Shown in pieces: positions 8,576 to 17,094 of a stretch of DNA of 64,000 bases; within the stretch, counting starts at the first letter, position 1; each line of letters opens with the position of its first letter. Source of the DNA: Streptomyces sp. NBC_01233. GTDB lineage: Bacteria; Actinomycetota; Actinomycetes; Streptomycetales; Streptomycetaceae. The translations under genes and the position numbers were made by a program. The notes beneath the pieces are model-generated. The model searched no databases. It was not told the origin of the DNA and worked only from the letters and a program-made list of their open reading frames with translations. The DNA is taken from contig NZ_CP108514.1 in NCBI RefSeq assembly GCF_035989305.1, positions 6,924,501 through 6,988,500 on the forward strand, in the 5' to 3' direction.

Positions 8576-9160
8576 GTGAGTGGACGAAACACAGCGTTGA
8601 CGCCTCCGGCCGATGCCACCGCGCCGGTCCGGCACCCCGATGCCCCGGCACCCGGTGAGCTCCTCGGTGCGCACTACGAGCACTGTTTCGGCTGCGGCGG
8701 GGGTCAGCCGCACGGACTCCACCTGGAGGCCCGCGCGGGCGAGGGCGTGCGCATCACCGCCGAGTTCACCGTCAAGCCCGCACACCAGGGCGCTCCCGGC
8801 CTCGCCCACGGCGGGGTGCTCGCCACCGCGCTCGACGAGACCCTGGGCTCCCTGAACTGGCTGCTGCGCGTCATCGCGGTGACGGGGCGGCTGGAGACCG
8901 ACTTCGTACGGCCCGTGCCCGTGGACACCGTGCTGTACCTGGAGGCCGAGGTCACCGCCGTCGCCGGGCGCAAGATCTACTGCACCGCCGTCGGCCGGAT
9001 AGGCGGTCCGCAGGGCCCGGTCGCCGTGCGCGCCGACGCCCTCTTCATCGAGGTGAAGGTCGACCACTTCATCGACAACGGACGGCCCGAGGAGATCCGG
9101 GCGGCGATGGCCGACCCGGACCAGGTCAGGCGCGCACGCGCCTTCGAGGTGAACCCCTGA
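8576..9160 (+). CDS. PaaI-type hotdog-fold thioesterase
   Basis: A 194-residue protein whose C-terminal 150 residues fit the hotdog fold. HGGVLATALDETLG is the family's H-G-G-x-x-x-x-x-x-D/E motif with the catalytic acidic residue, and it is followed by T-D-F-V-R-P-V-P. An H-C-F-G-C-G motif precedes the fold and could bind a metal. It probably hydrolyses an acyl-CoA thioester in the cytoplasm. GTG start at 8576. The stop overlaps the dut start (TGATG), so the two are translationally coupled. Confidence 0.85.
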   Translation: MSGRNTALTPPADATAPVRHPDAPAPGELLGAHYEHCFGCGGGQPHGLHLEARAGEGVRITAEFTVKPAHQGAPGLAHGGVLATALDETLGSLNWLLRVIAVTGRLETDFVRPVPVDTVLYLEAEVTAVAGRKIYCTAVGRIGGPQGPVAVRADALFIEVKVDHFIDNGRPEEIRAAMADPDQVRRARAFEVNP

Positions 9161-9705
9161 TGTCCCTGAACCACAACGGACCCCGCCATGAGGTCGACGT
9201 GCTGATCCGCCGCGTCGATCCCGAGGTCCCCCTTCCCGCGTACGGTCACCCGGGCGACGCCGGCTGCGACCTGGTGACGACCCGGGCCGCGGAGCTGGCT
9301 CCCGGCGAGCGGACCGTGCTGCCCACCGGAGTGTCCATCGCCCTGCCCGACGGGTACGCGGCGTTCGTGCACCCCAGGTCCGGCCTGGCCGCACGCTGCG
9401 GGCTCGCCCTCGTGAATGCCCCGGGGACGGTGGATGCCGGGTACCGTGGAGAGATCAAGGTGATCGTGGTCAATCTCGACCCTCGCGAGAGCGTCCGGTT
9501 CGAGCGTTTCGACCGCATTGCCCAGCTGGTTGTCCAGCGGGTCGAGAAGGTGCGCTTCCACGAGGTGGCGGAACTTCCCGGCTCGGCCCGGGCCGAGGGG
9601 GGTTTCGGCTCCACCGGCGGTCATGCGGCCGTGGCCGGATCCGGGGCTGGTCAGCAGGGTGGGAATGGCTACGCTTCGGTCGTAACCGACCGGGAAGGAC
9701 AGTGA
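9160..9705 (+). CDS. dut: dUTP diphosphatase (dUTPase)
   Basis: Cleaves dUTP to dUMP and PPi, keeping uracil out of DNA and feeding dTMP synthesis. All five trimeric dUTPase motifs are visible in 181 residues: GDAGCDL, PRSGLA, the loop NAPGTVDAGYRGE, RIAQLVVQ, and the C-terminal Gly-rich GFGSTG. About 30 low-complexity residues follow motif 5. The ATG overlaps the thioesterase stop. The DUF3710 gene follows 1 bp after the stop, forming one operon. Confidence 0.97.
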   Translation: MSLNHNGPRHEVDVLIRRVDPEVPLPAYGHPGDAGCDLVTTRAAELAPGERTVLPTGVSIALPDGYAAFVHPRSGLAARCGLALVNAPGTVDAGYRGEIKVIVVNLDPRESVRFERFDRIAQLVVQRVEKVRFHEVAELPGSARAEGGFGSTGGHAAVAGSGAGQQGGNGYASVVTDREGQ

Positions 9706-9706
9706 C

Positions 9707-10492
9707 GTGTTCGGACGTCGCAAGAAGAACGACTCCGCCAAGGACGGCGGCGCGGCCGAGCAGGTCGTAGACGGCGTCGGCTCCGGTGAGCCGGACGACG
9801 CGGGCGAGCAGGACGGCGCTGCCACGCCGCGCCGGGTGAACCTGCCTCCCGCCCCGCGGCCCGACGGCCCCTGGGACGTCTCCGAGGTACTCGGGAACCC
9901 GGCCGACGGCCGGGTCGACCTGGGCGGCATCCTCGTACCCGGTGTCGAGGGCATGGAACTGCGCGTCGAGGTCGCGGGTGACGCGATCGTGGCCGCGACC
10001 GTGGTCCTGGGCGACAGCGCCGTGCAGCTGCAGGCCTTCGCCGCGCCCAAGAAGGAAGGCATCTGGGGCGAGGTCCGCGAGGAGATCGCCGCGGGCATCA
10101 CCCAGCAGGGCGGCATCATCGACGAGGCCCAGGGTTCGCTGGGCTGGGAGCTGCGCGCACAGGTGCCCGTACCGCTCCCGGACGGGCAGACCGGCGCCCA
10201 GCTGGTCCGCTTCGTCGGCGTCGACGGTCCGCGCTGGTTCCTGCGCGGCGTCATCTCCGGCCAGGGCGCGGTGCGCCCCGAGTCGTCGGGCGTGCTGGAG
10301 CAGATCTTCCGGGACACCGTCGTCGTCCGCGGCGACGGCCCGATGGCCCCCCGCGACCCGATCGTCCTGAAGCTGCCGAACGACGCCCAGATGGTGCCGG
10401 ACGGCGTGCAGACGGAGGAGCAGGAAGGCTCCCGCTTCGGCGGCGGCATGGGCCAGCTCGAGCGCGGCCCGGAGATCACCGAGGTCCGCTGA
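9707..10492 (+). CDS. DUF3710 family protein
   Basis: A 261-residue actinobacterial protein of unknown function. It starts MFGRRKKNDSAKD and has a charged N-terminus. The core includes RPDGPWDVSEV and a W-F-L-R-G-V-I-S-G motif typical of DUF3710, followed by an acidic tail. No membrane segment is visible. The GTG start lies 1 bp after the dut stop. It is immediately followed by a terminator hairpin, so it ends the thioesterase-dut operon. Confidence 0.85.
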   Translation: MFGRRKKNDSAKDGGAAEQVVDGVGSGEPDDAGEQDGAATPRRVNLPPAPRPDGPWDVSEVLGNPADGRVDLGGILVPGVEGMELRVEVAGDAIVAATVVLGDSAVQLQAFAAPKKEGIWGEVREEIAAGITQQGGIIDEAQGSLGWELRAQVPVPLPDGQTGAQLVRFVGVDGPRWFLRGVISGQGAVRPESSGVLEQIFRDTVVVRGDGPMAPRDPIVLKLPNDAQMVPDGVQTEEQEGSRFGGGMGQLERGPEITEVR

Positions 10493-10497
10493 CCCCG

Positions 10498-10526
10498 GAC
10501 GGCCCCCGTGCGCACAGGGGGCCGTC
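10498..10526 (+). terminator. intrinsic terminator-like hairpin after the dut operon
   Basis: A perfect 10-bp stem (GACGGCCCCC with its complement) and 9-nt loop begin 5 bp after the DUF3710 stop. No U tract. Confidence 0.75.
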
Positions 10527-10723
10527 GCATGTTTTCGGCCGGTGGTCCCCACTCCTTCGGGGTGGGGCCCACCGGCTTTCGCACGCCCGGCCGCGTCCCG
10601 GGGCCCGTCCCGCTCCGCCCGCCGCGGCAGGGTATCCGCGCGGAGCGTCAGGGATCCGTCAGGGATCGCTGCCCGGGCGGTGATCGGTGCGTGGACGGCA
10701 CGGACGTCCCCGAGAATGGGCGC

Positions 10724-13321
10724 ATGGGACGCGGCAAGCTCAGGATCTATCTCGGCGCGGCACCCGGTGTGGGCAAGACCTACGCGATGCTCTCCGAGGG
10801 TCACCGCAGGGTGGAGCGGGGCGCCGATCTCGTCGTCGGCTTCGTCGAGCACCACGGGCGGCCGCGTACGGAGGTCATGCTGCACGGTCTCGAACAGGTG
10901 GAGCGGGGGGCCCTCACCTACCGCGGCGCCTCCTTCACCGAGATGGACGTGGACGCGCTCCTCGCCCGCAGGCCCGCCATCGCGCTCGTGGACGAGCTCG
11001 CGCACACCAACGTGCCCGGCTCGCGCAACGCCAAGCGCTGGCAGGACGTCGAGGAGCTGCTGCGGGCCGGGATCGACGTCGTGTCCACCGTGAACATCCA
11101 GCACCTGGAGTCCCTGGGGGACGTGGTCGAGTCGATCACCGGGGTGCGGCAGCGGGAGACCGTGCCCGACGAGGTGGTCCGCCGGGCCGACCAGATCGAG
11201 CTGGTCGACATGTCCCCGCAGTCGCTGCGCCGGCGGATGGCGCACGGGAACATATACAAACCCGAAAAGGTCGACGCGGCCCTGTCCAACTACTTCCGGC
11301 CCGGCAACCTCACGGCCCTGCGCGAGCTCGCGCTGCTGTGGGTGGCCGACCGGGCGGACGAGTACCTCCAGCAGTACCGGGGCGAGCACGACATCCGCTC
11401 GACCTGGCAGGCGCGGGAGCGGATCGTCGTCGGGCTGACCGGCGGCCCGGAAGGGCGCACGCTGATCCGGCGCGCCTCACGGATGGCGGCCAAGGGCTCC
11501 GGCAGCGAGATCCTGGCCGTCTACATCGCCCGCAGCGACGGGCTGACCGCGGCGTCGCCGAAGGAGCTCGCGGTCCAGCGGACGCTGGTCGAGGACCTGG
11601 GCGGAACGTTTCATCATGTGATCGGCGACAACATCCCGGACGCGCTGCTCGAATTCGCGCGCGGGGTCAACGCCACCCAGATCGTGCTCGGCTCCAGCCG
11701 CCGGCGCTCGTGGCAGTACGTCTTCGGCCCCGGTGTCGGCGCGAGCGTGGCCCGCGACTCGGGGCCCGACCTCGACGTGCACATCGTCACGCACGAGGAG
11801 GCCGCCAAGGGGCGCGGCCTGCCCGTGGTCCGCTCGGCGGCCCGGCTCGGACGGCCCCGGATCCTGGCCGGCTGGGTGGTGGGCGTGGTCTTCCCGCTGC
11901 TGCTGTGCCTGCTGCTGACGCACGTCGCGTGGGATCCCGGGCTCGCCAACGACATGCTGCTCTTCCTGGCGCTGACGGTCGCGGCGGCGCTGCTCGGCGG
12001 CCTCTGGCCGGCCCTCGCCTCCGCCGCCGTCGGCTCGCTCCTGCTGAACTACTACTTCACCCCGCCCCTGCACCGGCTCGCCGTCTCCGACTCCCGGAAC
12101 ATCGTCGCCATCGCCGTCTTCGTCGGGGTGGCCGTCTCCGTGGCGTCCGTGGTGGACCTCGCTGCGCGCCGCACCCACCAGGCGGCCCGGCTGCGCGCCG
12201 AGTCCGAGATCCTCTCCTTCCTGGCCGGCAGCGTGCTGCGCGGGGAGACCACGCTGGACGCGCTGCTGGAGCGGGTGCGCGAGACCTTCGCCATGGAGTC
12301 CGTGGCCCTCCTGGAGCGGGCGAACGACGTGGAGCCCTGGAAGCCGGCCGGCAGCGTCGGCCCGAGCCCCGCCGACCGGCCCGAGGACGCCGATGTGGAC
12401 ATGCCCATCGGCGACCACATGGCGCTGGCCCTGTCCGGTCGGGTCCTGCCCGCCGAGGACCGCCGGGTGCTGGGCGCCTTCGCGGCCCAGGCGGCGGTGG
12501 TCCTGGACCGCCAGCGGCTGGTCGGGCAGGCCGAGGAGGCCCGCCGGCTGGCCGAGGGCAACCGGATCCGGACCGCGCTGCTGGCCGCCGTGAGCCATGA
12601 CCTCCGTACGCCGCTGGCCTCGATCAAGGCATCCGTGAGCTCCTTGCGCTCCGACGACGTGGAGTGGTCCGAGGAGGACCGGGCCGAGCTCCTGGAAGGC
12701 ATCGAGGACGGCGCCGACCGCCTCGACCACCTGGTGGGCAACCTGCTCGACATGTCCCGGCTGCAGACCGGCACCGTCACCCCGCTCATCCGGGAGATCT
12801 ACCTCGACGAGGTGGTCCCGATGGCGCTGGGCGGCGTACCGGAGGACAGCGTGCTGCTGGACGTGCCCGAGACGCTGCCGATGGTGGCGGTGGACCCGGG
12901 GCTGCTGGAGCGGTCCGTGGCCAACGTCGTGGAGAACGCCGTCAAGTACAGCCCGCCGGGGGAGTCGGTGCTGGTGGCGGCCAGCTGCCTCGGCGACCGC
13001 GTCGAAGTACGGGTCGTCGACCGCGGGCCGGGGGTGCCCGAAGAGGCCAGGGACCGGATCTTCGCCCCCTTCCAGCGGTACGGTGACGCCCCACGGGGGG
13101 CCGGAGTCGGCCTCGGGCTCGCGGTCGCCCGTGGGTTCGCCGAGGCCATGGACGGCACCCTGGCAGCCGAGGACACCCCCGGCGGCGGGCTGACCATGGT
13201 GCTCACCCTGCGCGCGGTGCCCTCCGGCCCGCCGCCGGAAGGACCGCCGGAACCACCGGAACACATGGAACGTGATCACAGCAGTGATCGGATGACACGA
13301 CAGAAGGCAGGACCTCAATGA
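10724..13321 (+). CDS. kdpD: sensor histidine kinase KdpD
   Basis: An 865-residue K+/turgor sensor kinase. In order: the KdpD N-terminal domain with P-loop GAAPGVGKT (residues 11-19) and A-L-V-D-E-L-A-H-T-N; a USP-like domain (about 235-365); closely spaced membrane helices (about 385-480); a GAF-like segment; HisKA with SHDLRTPLASIK (His625); and HATPase with GVGLGLAVA. The ATG at 10724 puts the conserved N-terminal domain at the start; the open frame from 10508 includes the terminator and is not used. kdpFABC is not adjacent, so the target genes are elsewhere. The stop overlaps the kdpE ATG by 4 bp. Confidence 0.94.
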   Translation: MGRGKLRIYLGAAPGVGKTYAMLSEGHRRVERGADLVVGFVEHHGRPRTEVMLHGLEQVERGALTYRGASFTEMDVDALLARRPAIALVDELAHTNVPGSRNAKRWQDVEELLRAGIDVVSTVNIQHLESLGDVVESITGVRQRETVPDEVVRRADQIELVDMSPQSLRRRMAHGNIYKPEKVDAALSNYFRPGNLTALRELALLWVADRADEYLQQYRGEHDIRSTWQARERIVVGLTGGPEGRTLIRRASRMAAKGSGSEILAVYIARSDGLTAASPKELAVQRTLVEDLGGTFHHVIGDNIPDALLEFARGVNATQIVLGSSRRRSWQYVFGPGVGASVARDSGPDLDVHIVTHEEAAKGRGLPVVRSAARLGRPRILAGWVVGVVFPLLLCLLLTHVAWDPGLANDMLLFLALTVAAALLGGLWPALASAAVGSLLLNYYFTPPLHRLAVSDSRNIVAIAVFVGVAVSVASVVDLAARRTHQAARLRAESEILSFLAGSVLRGETTLDALLERVRETFAMESVALLERANDVEPWKPAGSVGPSPADRPEDADVDMPIGDHMALALSGRVLPAEDRRVLGAFAAQAAVVLDRQRLVGQAEEARRLAEGNRIRTALLAAVSHDLRTPLASIKASVSSLRSDDVEWSEEDRAELLEGIEDGADRLDHLVGNLLDMSRLQTGTVTPLIREIYLDEVVPMALGGVPEDSVLLDVPETLPMVAVDPGLLERSVANVVENAVKYSPPGESVLVAASCLGDRVEVRVVDRGPGVPEEARDRIFAPFQRYGDAPRGAGVGLGLAVARGFAEAMDGTLAAEDTPGGGLTMVLTLRAVPSGPPPEGPPEPPEHMERDHSSDRMTRQKAGPQ

Positions 13322-14004
13322 CCCGGGTGCTCGTGGTGGAAGACGAGCCGCAGATCGTCCGAGCCCTTGTGATCAACCTGAAGGCACGCAAGTACGAGGT
13401 CGACGCCGCCGCCGACGGTGCCAGCGCACTGGAGCTCGCGGCGGCCCGTCACCCCGACGTGGTCGTCCTCGACCTCGGGCTGCCCGACATGGACGGCGTC
13501 GAGGTGATCAAGGGGCTGCGCGGCTGGACCCGGGTGCCGATCCTGGTCCTCTCCGCCCGGCACAGCTCCGACGAGAAGGTCGAGGCGCTGGACGCGGGGG
13601 CCGACGACTACGTCACCAAGCCCTTCGGCATGGACGAGCTGCTGGCCCGGCTGCGCGCCGCCGTCCGGCGTGCCGAACCCCCGGCCGGCTCCGGCGAGGG
13701 CGAGGTGATCGTGGCGACCGAGGGCTTCACGGTGGACCTGGCCGCGAAGAAGGCGGTACGCGAGGGGCGCGACGTACGGCTGACGCCGACCGAGTGGCAC
13801 CTGCTGGAGGTCCTGGTCCGCAACCGCGGCAAGCTCGTCAGCCAGAGGCAACTGCTCCAGGAGGTCTGGGGGCCCTCGTACGGCACCGAGACCAACTATC
13901 TGCGGGTCTACATGGCCCAACTGCGGCGCAAGCTGGAGGCGGACCCCTCGCACCCCCGGCACTTCATCACCGAACCGGGCATGGGATACCGCTTCGAGAG
14001 GTAG
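13318..14004 (+). CDS. kdpE: response regulator KdpE
   Basis: A 228-residue OmpR-family regulator. The receiver has V-E-D-E at residues 7-10, Asp52 in VVVLDLGLPDMDG and Lys in VTKPFGMDEL. The winged-helix effector domain ends ITEPGMGYRFER, as KdpE proteins typically do. It overlaps kdpD by 4 bp (ATGA), which implies translational coupling. It would act on a K+ uptake promoter; the K+ transporter genes further downstream are plausible but unproven targets. Confidence 0.94.
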   Translation: MTRVLVVEDEPQIVRALVINLKARKYEVDAAADGASALELAAARHPDVVVLDLGLPDMDGVEVIKGLRGWTRVPILVLSARHSSDEKVEALDAGADDYVTKPFGMDELLARLRAAVRRAEPPAGSGEGEVIVATEGFTVDLAAKKAVREGRDVRLTPTEWHLLEVLVRNRGKLVSQRQLLQEVWGPSYGTETNYLRVYMAQLRRKLEADPSHPRHFITEPGMGYRFER

Positions 14005-14029
14005 TGGGCACGCCGGTAGGCTTCCTTGT

Positions 14030-14449
14030 ATGAGTGCTGAACCGCGTCCCGAGAAGCTCGCGAAGCCGGCCAGGCCGGCGGGCCGGTTCCGCCGGATGAT
14101 AGAGCGGCTGTCCACCTCGCAGGAGGAGCTGCATTCGGCGGAGCTGCAGGAGGACGCAGAAGCCGCGGGGTGCACACGGATCTGCGACTGCCACGACCGC
14201 CAGATAGTCAAGGTGACCGGAACCCTGCGCACCGTCACCCTGCGGCCGCGGGCGGGCGTCCCCGCACTGGAAGCGGAGCTGTTCGACGGCTCCGCCGCCC
14301 TGGACGTGGTCTGGCTCGGGCGTCGCTCGATCGTGGGAATCGAGCCGGGGCGACGCATGATCGCCTCCGGGCGCATCTCGATGAGTCATGGCCGTCGGGT
14401 GCTCTTCAACCCGAAGTACGAACTCCGACCGCTCGGACAGGAGCACTGA
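14030..14449 (+). CDS. OB-fold nucleic-acid-binding domain protein
   Basis: A 139-residue protein. After a basic N-terminus, residues 65-135 fit a five-stranded OB fold: I-V-K-V-T-G-T-L-R-T-V-T-L, then A-L-E-A-E-L-F-D-G-S-A-A-L-D-V-V-W-L-G-R, then G-R-I-S-M-S-H-G-R-R-V-L-F-N-P. That pattern is like the anticodon-binding or RecG/DnaE OB domains. Function unknown. It lies 25 bp after kdpE and 3 bp before the DUF3159 gene, and orthologues appear to be linked with DUF3159 in Streptomyces. Confidence 0.8.
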   Translation: MSAEPRPEKLAKPARPAGRFRRMIERLSTSQEELHSAELQEDAEAAGCTRICDCHDRQIVKVTGTLRTVTLRPRAGVPALEAELFDGSAALDVVWLGRRSIVGIEPGRRMIASGRISMSHGRRVLFNPKYELRPLGQEH

Positions 14450-14452
14450 CCG

Positions 14453-15178
14453 GTGACGTCATTCGACAAACCGACCCCCCCGGAACCCGCCGCCACGCCG
14501 TCCGAGGACCAGAGCGCGGTGACGCAGGCGGCGCTGTTCGACGCCTTCGGAGGCATCCGGGGCACCGTGGAGACGATGCTCCCCGGACTGCTCTTCGTCA
14601 TGATCTACACGATCAACAAGGACCTGAAGTGGTCCGCCTTCGCCGCGGGCGCCGTCGCGGTGCTCCTGGTGATCGTCCGGCTGCTGCGCAAAGACACGGT
14701 GAAGCACGCCTTCAGCGGGGTCTTCGGCGTGGGCGTGGGCGTGGCCTTCGCCCTGTTCACGGGCAGCCCGAAGGGCTTCTACCTGCCGGGCATGATCTAC
14801 GGCGCCGGACTCGGGGTCGCCTTCACCCTCTCCGCGCTCGTGGGCTTCCCGCTGCTGGGCGTGATCCTGGGCCCGGTGTTCAAGGAGAACCTGTCCTGGC
14901 GCACGCGCAACCCGGGGCGCAAGAAGGCGTACACGAAGGCCAGCCTGGCCTGGGGCCTGATCTTCCTCGCCAAGTACGCGATCCTCTTCCCGCTGTACTG
15001 GTGGGGTGACGCGACGCAGCTGGGCTGGGTGCTGATCGCGCTGAAGCTGCCGCCGATGGTGCTCGCCGTGTACTTCACCTGGGTCTTCCTGGCGAAGGCG
15101 CCGCCGCCGATCGACGTGATCGCGGAGTGGGAGGCGAAGGAGGCCGAGGAGGCCGCCGCCAAGGGGCCGAAGGCCTGA
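14453..15178 (+). CDS. DUF3159 family membrane protein
   Basis: A 241-residue integral membrane protein with about five or six hydrophobic helices (from residue 45: L-P-G-L-L-F-V-M-I-Y-T, then several Gly/Val-rich segments, ending with V-Y-F-T-W-V-F-L). An acidic cytoplasmic tail follows. The A-L-F-D-A-F-G-G-I-R-G-T-V-E-T-M-L-P motif before helix 1 is the DUF3159 signature as I know it. Function unknown. GTG start 3 bp after the OB-fold gene. A very stable terminator follows directly. Confidence 0.85.
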   Translation: MTSFDKPTPPEPAATPSEDQSAVTQAALFDAFGGIRGTVETMLPGLLFVMIYTINKDLKWSAFAAGAVAVLLVIVRLLRKDTVKHAFSGVFGVGVGVAFALFTGSPKGFYLPGMIYGAGLGVAFTLSALVGFPLLGVILGPVFKENLSWRTRNPGRKKAYTKASLAWGLIFLAKYAILFPLYWWGDATQLGWVLIALKLPPMVLAVYFTWVFLAKAPPPIDVIAEWEAKEAEEAAAKGPKA

Positions 15179-15195
15179 CGGCCCACAGCCGGCGA

Positions 15196-15234
15196 AAGGG
15201 GCGGGACCGGCCCAGGTGGCCGGTCCCGCCCCTT
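15196..15234 (+). terminator. intrinsic terminator, plus-strand genes
   Basis: A perfect 17-bp stem starting AAGGGGCGGGACC with a 5-nt loop, ending in CCCCTT. It lies 17 bp after the DUF3159 stop and is the strongest hairpin in the window. Confidence 0.85.
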
Positions 15235-15482
15235 CGTGCCGCCGGGCCCCTGCGCGCCGGGCGGCGCTGCGTACGCGATCCCGGCGGTGGGAGCGCGTCT
15301 GCGGGCGCACGGGTGGGCCCGGAGAGCCGGCGGCCTGTCACGCGCCGCCGGACCCGTCCACGGCCCGTGACGGGCCCGGGAGCGCGCGTCCGTGCCGGGC
15401 CGGGTGCCCGGCGCCGCCGTGCAGGGGCAGGGGACCCTGCACCCGCGCCGTCGCACCCGAGACGGCCCGGGGGCGGAAAGCC

Positions 15483-15518
15483 CGAAGGGGGCGCGCCCCG
15501 CAGGGCGCGCCCCCTTCG
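15483..15518 (-). terminator. intrinsic terminator, trkA pair
   Basis: A perfect 15-bp stem (CGAAGGGGGCGCGCC and its complement) with a 6-nt loop, 28 bp beyond the stop of the minus-strand TrkA gene. Confidence 0.8.
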
Positions 15519-15546
15519 TCGTCGAGCGTGCCCGCAGGGCCAAGGG

Positions 15547-16209
15547 CTAGCCGCGGGCCTGGAGGAGGTCCTCCAGTTGTTCCTCGCGGGCCTGGGCGGC
15601 CACGAAGAGCAGTTCGTCGCCGGGCTCCAGCGTCTCCTCCGCGTGCGGGGTGAGGACCCGGTTGCCGCGGATGATCGTGACCAGCGAGGTGTCCTCGGGC
15701 CAGGTGATCTCGCTGATCTGGGTGCCCGCGACCGAGGAGTCGGCCGGCAGGGTCAGTTCGACGAGGTTGGCGTCGCCGTGGCTGAAGCGCAGCAGCCGCA
15801 CCAGGTCGCCGACGCTGACGGCCTCCTCGACCAGGGCCGACATCAGACGCGGCGTGGAGACCGCGACGTCGACGCCCCAGGACTCGTTGAAGAGCCATTC
15901 GTTCTTCGGGTTGTTCACACGGGCCACCACGCGCGGCACCCCGTACTCGGTCTTGGCGAGCAGCGAGACGACGAGGTTGACCTTGTCGTCACCGGTCGCC
16001 GCGATGACCACGTTGCAGCGCTGGAGCGCCGCCTCGTCCAGCGAGGTGATCTCGCAGGCGTCGGCCAGCAGCCACTCGGCCTGCGGCACCCGCTCCACCG
16101 AGATGGCGGTCGGCGCCTTGTCGACCAGGAGCACCTCGTGGCCGTTCTCCAGCAGTTCGCCCGCGATGGAGCGGCCCACCGCGCCTGCCCCGGCGATCGC
16201 GACCCTCAT
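15547..16209 (-). CDS. TrkA/RCK potassium-channel regulatory protein (second of pair)
   Basis: A 220-residue cytoplasmic regulator of K+ transport. The N-terminal Rossmann RCK_N domain opens MRVAIAGAGAVGRSIAGEL, a G-x-G-x-x-G nucleotide-binding loop, with the acidic residue at the end of beta-2 in LLVDKAP. The C-terminal RCK_C domain (about 140-215) includes L-P-A-D-S-S-V-A-G and L-E-P-G-D-E-L-L-F-V-A. Such proteins gate channels in response to NAD(H), ATP or c-di-AMP. The ATG overlaps the stop of the upstream paralogue by 4 bp. The adjacent KimA-like transporter is the obvious candidate partner. Confidence 0.9.
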   Translation of the reverse strand: MRVAIAGAGAVGRSIAGELLENGHEVLLVDKAPTAISVERVPQAEWLLADACEITSLDEAALQRCNVVIAATGDDKVNLVVSLLAKTEYGVPRVVARVNNPKNEWLFNESWGVDVAVSTPRLMSALVEEAVSVGDLVRLLRFSHGDANLVELTLPADSSVAGTQISEITWPEDTSLVTIIRGNRVLTPHAEETLEPGDELLFVAAQAREEQLEDLLQARG

Positions 16210-16874
16210 GCGTGTGCCTCCTCAGGCCCTTCGGCGAACGCCGCCTCGACCTTGTCGATCTCGTCGGTACGCATCATCACGTGGACGAGGTCGCCCTCTT
16301 GGAGGACGGTCGCCGACGTGGGCAGCATGGCCTCGCCCAAGCGGGTGAGGAAGGCGACGCGGACGCCGGTCTCCTCCTGGAGCTTGCTGACCTTGTGCCC
16401 GATCCAGGCGGCAGAGGTGTGCACCTCGGCGAGCTGGACACCGCCGCTCGGGTCGCGCCACAGCGGCTCGGCGCCCGACGGCAGCAGCCGGCGCAGCATT
16501 TGGTCGGCGGTCCACCGCACGGTGGCGACGGTGGGAATACCGAGACGCTGGTAGACCTCGGCGCGTTTGGGGTCGTAGATGCGGGCGGCGACGTTTTCGA
16601 CGCCGAACGTCTCCCGGGCCACGCGGGCGGCGATGATGTTGGAATTGTCACCACTGCTGACGGCGGCGAAGGCGCCCGCGTCTTCGATGCCCGCCTCCCT
16701 CAGGGTGTCCTGGTCGAAGCCGACCCCGGTGACGCGGCGGCCGCCGAATCCGGCGCCGAGCCGGCGGAATGCGGTGGGGTCCTGGTCGACGACGGCGACC
16801 GTATGCCCCTGCTGTTCCAGGGTTTGCGCGAGGGCGGAGCCCACTCTTCCGCAGCCCATAATGACGATGTGCAC
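16206..16874 (-). CDS. TrkA/RCK potassium-channel regulatory protein (first of pair)
   Basis: A 222-residue paralogue of the following gene. It begins V-H-I-V-I-M-G-C-G-R-V-G-S-A-L, with an NAD-binding G-x-G-x-x-G loop and VVDQDP after beta-2, and ends in an RCK_C domain (V-L-Q-E-G-D-L-V-H-V-M-M). The GTG at 16874 is chosen because AAGGA precedes it and the Rossmann fold starts at once; the longer frame adds 15 residues with no motif. The pair is transcribed away from the K+ transporter gene. Confidence 0.9.
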   Translation of the reverse strand: MHIVIMGCGRVGSALAQTLEQQGHTVAVVDQDPTAFRRLGAGFGGRRVTGVGFDQDTLREAGIEDAGAFAAVSSGDNSNIIAARVARETFGVENVAARIYDPKRAEVYQRLGIPTVATVRWTADQMLRRLLPSGAEPLWRDPSGGVQLAEVHTSAAWIGHKVSKLQEETGVRVAFLTRLGEAMLPTSATVLQEGDLVHVMMRTDEIDKVEAAFAEGPEEAHA

Positions 16875-17094
16875 GGCCGTCCTTCCGGCTGTCAGCGACT
16901 CGCTGGTACCCAGCCTCATTGCATGCTCTGGTTTAACAGGGTCTCAGACCATGGCCCAAGCTACACACGGGCGGTCACCAGTGGGGCCTCTTGCGTCGCA
17001 GTAGTGGTGCCGCCGGGGAGGAATTGCGGCGGGATTGCGGTATCAGGGGGTGGGGGGTTCGTCAGGCTGATTTCGAACGCTTACGATCCTCTGC

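Larger units (their letters stand above)
15179..15546. other. convergent intergenic region with two terminators
   Basis: A 368-bp gap between the DUF3159 gene (+) and the trkA pair (-). It holds two terminator-like hairpins, listed separately, and otherwise GC-rich sequence with no convincing gene. Confidence 0.7.
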